Assembly: GCA_003641675.1 (NCBI GenBank)
Contig: QNBI01000150.1
Span: 1-5,732, forward strand
Direction of reading: 5' to 3'
Length of the DNA stretch: 5,732 nucleotides
Source: Spirochaetota bacterium
GTDB lineage: Bacteria > Spirochaetota > Spirochaetia > SZUA-6
Position numbers and translations under genes: made by a program. Shown here piece by piece: positions 1 to 5,732 of this stretch. Under the pieces are notes generated by a model, which worked only from the letters and a program-made list of their open reading frames with translations, was not told where the DNA came from and searched no databases. The number at the start of each line of letters is the position of its first letter. Positions within the stretch are counted from its first letter, which is position 1.

Positions 1-782
1 GTAACAGAACCTGACGCGGTGGTGGCAACCTCAGCCGGAACAGAGGAGTCTGCGTCTTTTAAAGAGTAGTACAATCCGTCTATTTTAACTTCGACTGCAG
101 AAAAAGATACAGTGAGTTCTGCAAATGCTTTAAGATCGTTATAATCTATTCCGGTTTTAAAGTTTTGGGGATCGTAAATACCTGCTATGAGTAATGCCAG
201 GAGATTCCCGGCATTATAAGTGAAGCTTACTGCATTTGTTCCGATTAGTTCCGCTTCAGGATCGAACGGATTTTACTCCTTACCCGCCAGGTTCATAGGG
301 TCCCAGCCGTAGCCATAGCCTGTAAAGAGGTCCTGCCTGCCGGCCGTTAGAGAGAAAGAGTCGGAAATAAAAAAGCTTATATCAGCCCTCTGTATGTTAA
401 GGCCGTAAATATTAGTGAAGTATGCTTTAAGTGCATCTGTTAAGAGTGCAGCTTGTGTAGGGCTGCCGGAAGCCGAAGAAATTATGTTAAGCAGTTCCTG
501 AAGCCCGGCCGGCTCCACAGCAAACCAGAAATCGAAAGCTCCGTTATCTCCCTCTGCGGAAATCTTTGCTGTAAAGGACAGGTTTAGTGATACATCGTGC
601 AGGTCCATCACATTATCAGGATTAAGAAGACTTTCGAACCTATCCGAGGTGTAGTCTTTAGTGGGATAAATTGTTGTTGTAACTTGAGTATTACCGGAAA
701 AAGATGTTTCTGCAAATGCTGTTAAATTTAAGAAGCTAAGCAGTATTAATACAAATGTTACAGATAATAATTGATGTTTCAT
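1..782 (-). pseudogene. Secreted outer-membrane beta-barrel/porin-like protein, in-frame TAA, 3' end outside window
   Basis: Last visible gene of the operon. ATG 780-782 follows AGGAG eleven bases upstream, only 14 bases after the LolA-like gene. The product starts with a clear Sec signal peptide (MKHQLLSVTFVLILLSFLNL, cleavage after AFA, about residue 24). It continues with alternating hydrophobic/polar segments typical of barrel strands (VSLNLSFTAKISA, FDFWFAVE, ADISFFISDSFSLTAGRQ). The GRQ...YGYGWDPMNL motif resembles the 'GRQ...WG...NP.D' region of porin-like barrels such as DUF1302 proteins. At codon 170 (273-275) the frame hits TAA. The same frame stays open for 90 more codons to the window edge and continues the protein naturally: NPFDPEAELIGTNAVSFTYN, then further strands. 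A single substitution (for example AAA to TAA) would explain it. The truncated product could not form a barrel. Barrel and outer-membrane location are inferred from pattern and neighbours; substrate unknown. Confidence 0.82.
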
Positions 783-796
783 CTCTTCTAAATCTC

Positions 797-1573
797 CTAT
801 CTTATTCTTTTTAGGTATGCTGTTGTGAAAAGAGAATCTTTTACCCTTGGACTGTTAAGCTCTATCTTTTTTGTTATTATTTCGGTTTTTGTAGGTTTTG
901 TGTGACTCTCCATTACAAGCCTAAAAGGATAGTTTTTTCCATTAACAGTTTTATAGTTAAAGAAATGCAGGGTTTTTATATTAGCTCCGCTCTTGTAATA
1001 ATCGATTCTTAAATAACGGTAATTCTCTCTGTCTATAAATACAACTATTTTCTCATAGTGAGAGTCCTGTTTATTTAATTCAATCTTATAACATTTTCTG
1101 CCGTTAACAGAAGCTCTGCTGCTTAATAACTTTGAACTGTAGTTTGCAGCCATGCCTTTTCCGCTTTCTCCCATATCGTTATAGGAAAAATCACTTCCGC
1201 CTGCTGAATTTTCCCTGGCGGAGGAGCTTAATTTTCTTACCCTTCCTGTTGATGCAAACCTTACCCAGAGGTCATTGTCCGTAATAAGGTATGCTGTCCC
1301 CTTTAACCTTGCCGGTTTCCTGTGTATGGTAAGAGAGTAGTACTTATCCTTTTTAGCCATAGAGTATGTTTCTATTTCCATAGCCGGATGGGGATTGCTC
1401 GACCGGTAAATTATCATTGTGCTTATGCTGTACATTCTATCCGATAAAATCGGTTCATCCGCCTTTTTTACTATGGTAGAGGCTTTCTCCTCACTGGACA
1501 GATAAACAGGATGGATTAGCTGTACCGCCAAAATTAAAACCGAAAATACAATAAATAGTTTAATGTTTTTCAG
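797..1573 (-). CDS. LolA-like 'outer membrane lipoprotein-sorting' periplasmic protein, probable CTG start
   Basis: A 258-residue secreted protein of the LolA-like superfamily often annotated 'outer membrane lipoprotein-sorting protein'. The visible signature runs ARLKGTAYLITDNDLWVRF, then GRVRKLSSSA and GGSDFSYNDMG, then a beta-rich C-terminal half (YRYLRIDYYKSG, HFFNYKTVNGKNYPFRLVM). Such proteins are believed to carry lipids or lipoproteins across the periplasm in a half-barrel and are commonly encoded beside MMPL pumps. I place the start at CTG 1571-1573, behind a GGGGGA ribosome site. This yields a Sec signal peptide (KNIKLFIVFSVLILAVQLIH) with no lipobox cysteine. A TTG start at 1529-1531 would cut the signal peptide in half, and a stop lies nine codons above the CTG, so no ATG is available. 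The gene overlaps the transporter's end by 14 bases and ends at TAG 797-799. The body is intact and the length normal; the start codon is the only abnormality, and may itself be a mutated ATG. Confidence 0.88.
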   Translation of the reverse strand: MKNIKLFIVFSVLILAVQLIHPVYLSSEEKASTIVKKADEPILSDRMYSISTMIIYRSSNPHPAMEIETYSMAKKDKYYSLTIHRKPARLKGTAYLITDNDLWVRFASTGRVRKLSSSARENSAGGSDFSYNDMGESGKGMAANYSSKLLSSRASVNGRKCYKIELNKQDSHYEKIVVFIDRENYRYLRIDYYKSGANIKTLHFFNYKTVNGKNYPFRLVMESHTKPTKTEIITKKIELNSPRVKDSLFTTAYLKRIR

Positions 1574-1579
1574 TTGATT

Positions 1580-1585
1580 TCCCCC
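1580..1585 (-). promoter_or_regulatory. Ribosome binding site GGGGGA for the LolA-like gene
   Basis: GGGGGA on the minus strand lies six bases before CTG 1571-1573, within the final codons of the transporter gene. No ATG, GTG or TTG sits at the right distance, so this site supports initiation at CTG and a full signal peptide. Confidence 0.55.
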
Positions 1586-2107
1586 ATGGCATAATATTAA
1601 GGTTAAGCCGTTCTCTCATAAAAAAAAGCATACTTGGGTGAAAGAGAATAGAGAAGAAAAACGCCAATGCCATTGCATTTGAGAGTACAATTCCGGTACT
1701 TCTCATCGCCCTCATAATAGAAGCTATAAAAGAGGCAAATCCTATAACGGTTGTCAATGATGTAAGAAATACCGCTTTCCCGGTTTTTTCTACAACTCTG
1801 TCTATTTTTCCATACCCTTCTAAGAGATAACGGTGGTTAATATGAACTGCATCATCTATTCCTATCCCGATTAGAAGAGGTACTGCTATAATATTTACAA
1901 AGTCAAACTTTATTCCGGCTATTGCCATTATACCGAATAGGGAGGCGAAGGAAAGTACAAGAGGAAAAAGAGTAACAAAGGAGAGTTTTAAGTTCCTAAA
2001 ATCAAAGAGCAGAAGCAGAAAGATCACAGCTATTGCCGTGAGTGCTGCTTTTATGCCGTCGTGTTCTGAAATCTCTGTCATCTGGTCGGCGGCAAGTATC
2101 ATACCTG

Positions 2108-2124
2108 TTGCTCTTTAACATAAG
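2108..2124 (-). other. Deletion junction inside the transporter gene
   Basis: On the minus strand, in-frame TM7 sequence (PLFLML, ending near 2116) abuts +1-frame sequence encoding RATGMILAADQM. In the family, the latter lies at the far end of the second periplasmic domain, just before TM8. The first-half periplasmic domain is about 225 residues and the second retains under 25, so several hundred bases are probably gone. The exact breakpoint cannot be set to the base without an intact relative. A contig mis-join is the alternative. Confidence 0.7.
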
Positions 2125-3502
2125 GAAGAGGGGTTTTGCCTTTATACCATTTCCGAGCCGGGAAACGACCCTGTATTCGAGCTTGTTTAGGTTTAGAAAT
2201 ATAGATTCGTTTTTTCCACGCTTTGTAAGTCTGTAGTTGCGGTAGCCGAGGAGTGAAGGGATAAGAATTAGCATGGCTAAAAGTTCACAGAGAATACCAA
2301 GCCCTGCAACAATACCGAGTTCCTTAACGATCCCGGATTTGGCTACGGTAAGCGCGAAAAATGCAACGGCTGTTGTAAGGGCGCCCATAACGATACCTGC
2401 ACCGCTTTTTTTAAGACTTAAGGCCACGGATTTCGTAAAGCTGTTCCCTTCATCTCTTTCCTGAATAAATGTTGTTAAAAGGTGGATTGCATAATCTATT
2501 CCCAGACCGATTAGGGCTATCATATACATAGCAGTCAGAATATTAAGACGCTTTATAACAAAACCGGTAAGCCCCAATGTCCAGCGGATTCCGATAATAA
2601 GGGGGATACCCGATATAAAAGGTGCAGAGTACATACGGAATGAGAGGATCATGATTAAAAGAATTAAGACCAGTGCTATTGTGTTTGAGGCAGTAAGACC
2701 TTTTTCGCTTGTTTCCATTTCATCCTTAGCAACTACTAGTAGACCTGTTAAACCTGCCTTTACCCCGAGGGAATCCGCCTTTTGCTTAATTTCCTTATCA
2801 AGAAGAGGTACTCCCTTTGCGAACTTATCCATGTCATTAATAGTGAATGCAGGCCTGATAGGTAGAAGTTTCGATGAGTCTTTTCCCTTATATGCTGCGG
2901 CTGCCTGCATACTTTGGAGTATTTCCTTTAAGCCCTGGAACTGAGCCGTGACCTGCTGTTCATCTTTGGAAAAATTCTCTTCGTTTCCGGAGTATTCTTT
3001 TTCGAAATCGTTGTTGAGGCTGGTGATAAACGGGACAATACCTAACTTAGAAAAGGTCTTTCCGTATTTCTCAATGTCCTTGACTTTGGAGAGCATAAGA
3101 CCGTGTTTCTTAAAAAAATCAAGGTTCATTTTGCCGTCTACCTGCTCAATATACTCAGAGTATTCAGGCCCTGATAGTTCTTCTGTAAGTTTATCTACAG
3201 CAGCTTTTACGGTATGTGATGCTTCTTTTCCGTTCTGCCTGTTTTTAGCTTCGAGAACAACAACAATAGAAGAAGCGGCAGGGAAATTCTCTATTATCTC
3301 CTTTAAATCCCTGACCTTTTGTGAAGCTCTGGGCATCATTGAGTAGTAGGTGAGTTCCAGTTTCAGAAAGTGGAATCCGAATCCCATAACAACAGTGATA
3401 AACAGGGCAATTAAAAGTGTTTTTCCCCAATGAGCGGATGACCATCCCCCCATCTGCCCAGCATTTTAGTTGCTGCGGGTTCATCTGTTTTATTATTATG
3501 CT

Positions 3503-3815
3503 TCATTTTCTCCCCCTCTTAGTTTTTAGCATGTTTTCAAGAAAATATATGTATTTTTTAAAGGTTGATTTTCCCTTCTCTGTAAGTGAATACTGAGTCT
3601 GCTGCCTGTCCTTAAAGATACTCTTCTGCTGTTCTATATAACCCGCCTTGATAAGTTTCTGAATATGGCTGTATATGGAACCGTCCGTTCCTCCCAATAT
3701 TTTTTTTAAACCTGTTAAATGAAACTGTCTCCTCCGAATGAAGAATTGTCAGTATTGAAAGTCTCGTTTTCTCGAAAAAGACAGTATCGAATTGCGTGTA
3801 TAGTTCTTTACTCAT
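3503..3815 (-). pseudogene. Winged-helix transcriptional regulator (MarR/PadR-like, HTH_34 type), frameshifted
   Basis: A 103-residue wHTH protein when one A is removed from the A8 run (plus-strand T8, 3700-3707). As read, the first part (MSKELYTQFD...SFNRFKK) runs off frame and ends at 3612. The +1 frame then supplies GGTDGSIYSHIQKLIKAGYI and the rest, to TGA 3503-3505. In the joined protein, residues about 10-30 form the first helices (TRLSILTIL). The helix-turn-helix spans about 32-57 with the family hallmark TDGSIYSHIQKL as recognition helix. The wing is about 64-85 (DRQQTQYSLTEKGKSTF), followed by a basic C-terminal tail. No Shine-Dalgarno precedes its ATG (3813-3815), which overlaps the end of the membrane-protein gene, so translation is probably coupled. 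It most likely binds DNA as a dimer; the palindrome at 4472-4494 is the natural target. As written, it would lack the recognition helix and be inactive. The family call is firm; the regulated signal is unknown. Confidence 0.87.
3511..3519 (-). promoter_or_regulatory. Strong ribosome binding site that sets the transporter start
   Basis: The minus strand reads AGAGGGGGA followed by a short spacer and ATG at 3504-3506, inside the last codons of the regulator gene. This is much better than anything in front of the downstream ATG at 3451-3453. It is the main reason for placing the transporter start at 3506 and therefore for calling the G-run frameshift between the two. Confidence 0.7.
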
Positions 3816-4423
3816 GGAACAGTTTTTTATTAATGTCTGCGGTTATGCCAATAACCAGTAATGAGATACCTATAGTTACTCCGACTATAAGTTCTATTAA
3901 CCTGTGATTGATTTTTAGTATATACAGCACAAGGGCAATGGTGATAAATATAAAGGCATGCAGATGTGCCTGTCTGTACCCTGCCTGAGCAAAAAGGCTG
4001 TATAAACATGCAGCAATTAATAGAAAAACGACGGGAAGGTATTGAGCCCCATCTAGTTTTATTATTACAAGTATAATAAAGGTATAGGCAATTGATTGAC
4101 TGAATGCACTTAAATACAGCCTTACAATTCTCTTTGAAAAGATTGTAAGCGAATTTTTTCCAGTTTCTTACGATAGATACTGTTTCTACCAATAGCATTA
4201 AAAGAATTCCGGGCAGCCACACCTTTATGAACAGGTCATTTGGACTGTAATTGTATGCCGCTTCAATAAAGAAATGTATTATGCTCGCTGTTATAATGAT
4301 TACACCCCATGCATAGAATGCCCAGTTTTCATAGACGGGCTCGTTTTCTGTTTTAAGCATTATGTCTTTTATGATTTTAATATCTTCTATGTATTTTCCC
4401 CTGTCTCTTTCCATACTGTCCAT
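3808..4423 (-). pseudogene. Six-segment integral membrane protein, frameshifted
   Basis: First gene of the operon. The frame from the ATG at 4421-4423 gives good membrane-protein sequence for about 88 residues, then turns into cysteine-rich nonsense ending at 3830. The +1 frame takes over with an equally good membrane protein that ends at TAA 3808-3810. Removing one A from the A6 run (plus-strand T6, 4154-4159) joins them into 204 residues through ...SIVRNWKNSLTIFSKRIVRL. The joined product has a charged cytoplasmic N-terminus and about six hydrophobic segments near residues 34-54, 67-86, 109-123, 128-145, 154-170 and 175-194. No catalytic motif or named family is recognised. Its stop overlaps the regulator's start by 8 bases, which suggests the two proteins act together, perhaps as membrane sensor or anti-regulator and DNA-binding partner (inference). 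An alternative start is ATG 4412-4414. It may be a true pseudogene, a sequencing error at a homopolymer, or a slippage-expressed gene. Confidence 0.8.
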
Positions 4424-4464
4424 GTTTGCACCCGCAAAAAAAGAAACCTATTTTCTATTCCCTC

Positions 4465-4470
4465 ATTGTA
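4465..4470 (-). promoter_or_regulatory. Candidate -10 element (TACAAT) of the five-gene operon
   Basis: On the minus strand TACAAT lies one base downstream of the 23-bp palindrome and about 40 bases before the membrane-protein ATG, leaving room for a short leader. No strong -35 hexamer sits 16-18 bases upstream; that region is covered by the palindrome and offers only weak matches such as TCACTT. A weak -35 overlapped by an operator is typical of a repressor- or activator-controlled promoter. The assignment rests on one hexamer and its position. Confidence 0.45.
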
Positions 4471-4471
4471 T

Positions 4472-4494
4472 GTCACTTTGCAATGCAAAGTGAC
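4472..4494. promoter_or_regulatory. Perfect 23-bp palindromic operator candidate
   Basis: The two 11-base arms GTCACTTTGCA and TGCAAAGTGAC are exact reverse complements around a single central base. The site lies in the only long gap of the window, about 50 bases upstream of the membrane-protein start and immediately upstream (minus strand) of a TACAAT hexamer. Neither strand has a T-run after it, so it is not an intrinsic terminator. The dyad symmetry and promoter position suggest binding of a dimeric regulator. The winged-helix protein encoded second in the downstream operon is the obvious candidate, which would imply autoregulation. The palindrome is seen directly; the binding partner is inferred. 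Confidence 0.75.
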
Positions 4495-4563
4495 TCTGCA
4501 TGATAAAGTAAAGAATAAAAATTAGTTTGTCAGGTGCACTGTGGAAGAAATAAATTGTGGGTA

Positions 4564-5732
4564 TTACCTTTCCAGAAAGTGTTTAAATTTGGTTAGGCCT
4601 TCCTCGATTTTATCGGTGTTTATTCCCGAGTATGCAAGCCGGATATAGTACCTATCTTCATTCGGTAGCGGCATCCCGAAATGAAGGCGGGTGCAGAAAG
4701 ATACTCCGGTGCTGTGCAAAGTCTCTACTCGAAAACGGTTATAGTCTGCCAGCCCTATTTTTTTCATAGCATCGGTTACGTCTGGATACAGGTAGAATGT
4801 TGCATTGGGTTTAAAGCACCTTATTCCGTTAATAGAGGAAAGGATTTCATATGCCTTGTCGCGTCTTTCTTTAAAAGTTCTAACTATTCTTTCCGCACCG
4901 CTCTGGTCTCCAGTAAGGGCTTCGACGGCACCGTACTGTATAAAGTGGTTTGTGCATGATTCATCGTTTACGTTAAGTCTGGCAATACTATCTATAATAT
5001 CTTTTGGGCCTACCGCAGCCCCTATTCTCCAGCCTGTCATTGCATATTTCTTAGAGAAAGAGTATAGAATTAGGGATCGGTCTTCCATTCCTGGGAGAGA
5101 AACAATAGATTCCGGTTTTCCTTCGTAGCGTATATCGTAGTACGACTCGTCGCTTAACACAAAGAGGTCATGCTTTTTCGCCAGATCTGCTATCTGTACC
5201 AACTCTGTGTGTGAAGATTCCGCCCCTGTCGGGTTCTGGTAGTTATTGAATATAAGGAGTTTTGTGTTTGATGTGAGCCGCTCCTCTATCTGGTTTAAAT
5301 TCAAAGAGAAGTTGCTGTCCCCTTCTATAAAACCATACGGCACGGCTTTGCCGCCGTAAAAATTAATGAGCGATTCATATATGGGGTATCCGGGATTGGG
5401 GTAGAGAACCTCATCGCCCGGGTTCATAAGTGTTAAGAGAAATTTGCCTATAACCGGTTTTCCGCCGGGCTGGACTGCAATGTTGTGGAAGGTGTAATGT
5501 GTGCCGTGCGACCTGTTTATATTTTCCGCAAGAACCTCACGCAGTTCGCCGATGCCGTAGTTGGAACAGTAGCCTGTTTTGCCGCCTCTTAAGGCTTTTA
5601 CCGCAGCCTCCATAATATTTTCCGGGGTAGGAATGTTTATATCACCTAAGTGAAAAGGGTAAACCTTTGCCCCTGTTAGGGTATACTCATTTGCCTCTGC
5701 AGATACGGCAAAAGCTGTTTCTGTTCCGAGAA
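4564..5732 (-). CDS. Class I/II PLP-dependent aminotransferase (aspartate aminotransferase-like), 5' end outside window
   Basis: Partial gene: the reading frame is open from the TAA at 4564-4566 to the right edge, so the start and probably only a few N-terminal residues are missing (about 388 visible). An internal ATG at 5611-5613 is not the true start, because the 39 codons above it read as typical family N-terminus (SAEANEYTL...GAKVYPFHLGD...PTPENIMEAA). Visible fold-type I motifs, in order: GGKPVI (cofactor phosphate region), NNYQNPTG (substrate/cofactor Asn), SDESYYDI (Asp contacting the pyridine ring), SFSKKYAMTGWRIG with the Schiff-base lysine at codon 5050-5052, and a C-terminal IRLAYSG with the carboxylate-binding arginine. 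It is expected to be a cytosolic enzyme moving an amino group between an amino acid and a 2-oxo acid; the exact substrate cannot be read from sequence. It appears intact and ends 140 bases before the next gene, whose promoter-like region is separate. The family is secure; aspartate specificity is only a guess. Confidence 0.93.
   Translation of the reverse strand, partial: LGTETAFAVSAEANEYTLTGAKVYPFHLGDINIPTPENIMEAAVKALRGGKTGYCSNYGIGELREVLAENINRSHGTHYTFHNIAVQPGGKPVIGKFLLTLMNPGDEVLYPNPGYPIYESLINFYGGKAVPYGFIEGDSNFSLNLNQIEERLTSNTKLLIFNNYQNPTGAESSHTELVQIADLAKKHDLFVLSDESYYDIRYEGKPESIVSLPGMEDRSLILYSFSKKYAMTGWRIGAAVGPKDIIDSIARLNVNDESCTNHFIQYGAVEALTGDQSGAERIVRTFKERRDKAYEILSSINGIRCFKPNATFYLYPDVTDAMKKIGLADYNRFRVETLHSTGVSFCTRLHFGMPLPNEDRYYIRLAYSGINTDKIEEGLTKFKHFLER

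Larger units (their letters stand above)
1560..3506 (-). pseudogene. RND/MMPL-family transporter, N-terminal frameshift and internal deletion
   Basis: Inner-membrane pump of the RND superfamily (MMPL type), normally two homologous halves, each one TM, a large periplasmic domain and five TMs. The start ATG 3504-3506 overlaps the regulator stop (ATGA). Its frame (MKHNNKTDEP...MLGRW) stops at 3411-3413; adding one G to the G6 run (3446-3451) joins it to the main frame, ...GRWGGWSSAHWGKTLLIALF. From there the first half is complete: TM1, a periplasmic domain of about 225 residues, then TM2-6 with GLGIDYAIH and ALTTAVAFFAL. TM7 begins (KAKPLFLML, to about 2116) but is cut off, and the frame continues as nonsense to 2002. 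The +1 frame resumes with RATGMILAADQM (from 2114), leads straight into TM8-12 with GIGIDDAVH and SLTTVIGF, and ends at TAA 1560-1562. Nearly the whole second periplasmic domain is therefore missing. The likely substrate is a lipid or hydrophobic compound, by family and by its LolA-like neighbour. As read, no full-length pump can be made. Confidence 0.9.
4424..4563. other. Intergenic region between aminotransferase and operon
   Basis: This 140-base gap is the only substantial non-coding stretch. It contains the 23-bp palindrome, the TACAAT hexamer and, just before the operon's first ATG, a weak ribosome-site-like GCGGGTG. There is no convincing hairpin-plus-T-run terminator for the aminotransferase, so some readthrough into the operon is possible. 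No small reading frame or RNA gene could be supported here. Confidence 0.6.

Noticed and set aside
273..275. Stop-codon reassignment or programmed readthrough of TAA
   Set aside because: Other genes in the window end at TAA in the expected places, and no readthrough signal was seen; a nonsense mutation is simpler.
2091..2220. A third-frame stretch (KWYKGKTPLPYVKEQQ) across the transporter junction as possible true linker
   Set aside because: It is open but hits a stop right after the junction and does not connect to the TM8 frame; the TM7 frame and the RATGMILAADQM frame fit the family better.
2042..3346. Several plus-strand open frames of 60-130 codons opposite the transporter
   Set aside because: They are antisense shadows of a clearly recognisable MMPL coding strand, have no ribosome sites or family motifs, and have compositions expected from reversed membrane-protein codons.
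3245..3484. Minus-strand 79-codon frame overlapping the transporter N-terminus
   Set aside because: Its sequence is cysteine-rich nonsense in the third frame; the transporter is readable in the other two frames on either side of the G-run.
4472..4494. Reading the palindrome as a transcription terminator for the aminotransferase
   Set aside because: No T-run follows it on either strand and it sits beside a -10-like hexamer, so an operator is the better reading.
4681..5128. Plus-strand open frames opposite the aminotransferase
   Set aside because: They lie antisense to an intact, motif-complete aminotransferase and show no recognisable domain.
1..5732. CRISPR arrays, tRNA/rRNA genes, insertion sequences, integrases
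   Set aside because: No regularly spaced repeats, no RNA-gene signatures and no transposase or recombinase motifs were seen on either strand; the deletion in the pump gene shows no inserted element.

Overview
The window comes from a diderm (Gram-negative type) bacterium. The evidence is a Sec-secreted LolA-like carrier, an RND/MMPL pump with large periplasmic loops, and a secreted beta-barrel-like protein. The AT-leaning sequence and this gene set would fit a spirochaete-like or similar anaerobe, but that placement is a guess. Every supported gene lies on the minus strand, so the window is read from high to low coordinates.

At the right edge (4564-5732) is the 3' part of an apparently healthy class I/II PLP-dependent aminotransferase. 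It enters from outside the window and keeps its catalytic lysine and other fold-type I motifs. The next 140 bases (4424-4563) hold a perfect 23-base palindrome directly upstream of a TACAAT -10-like hexamer. This looks like the operator/promoter of the gene set to its left.

That gene set is a tightly packed, overlapping operon: (1) a six-segment membrane protein (4423-3808); (2) a small winged-helix regulator (3815-3503); (3) an RND/MMPL transporter (3506-1560); (4) a LolA-like 'outer membrane lipoprotein-sorting' protein (1573-797); (5) a secreted beta-barrel/porin-like protein (782 to beyond base 1). By family, genes 3-5 make sense as inner-membrane pump, periplasmic carrier and outer-membrane component of one trans-envelope lipid or hydrophobic-compound system. 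Genes 1-2 and the palindrome would be its control module.

The striking feature is that almost every gene of this operon is broken as read, while the neighbouring aminotransferase is not. The membrane protein and the regulator each carry a +1 frameshift at a poly-A run. The transporter has a frameshift at a G6 run near its N-terminus, and an out-of-frame junction where the end of TM7 and nearly all of the second periplasmic domain should be. The carrier has only a CTG at its best start site. The barrel gene has an in-frame TAA at codon 170, followed by 90 further open codons that read as natural protein. Either the operon is decaying (pseudogenes) or this assembly has an unusual cluster of errors. 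The nonsense codon and the domain-sized deletion are not homopolymer artefacts and favour real decay.
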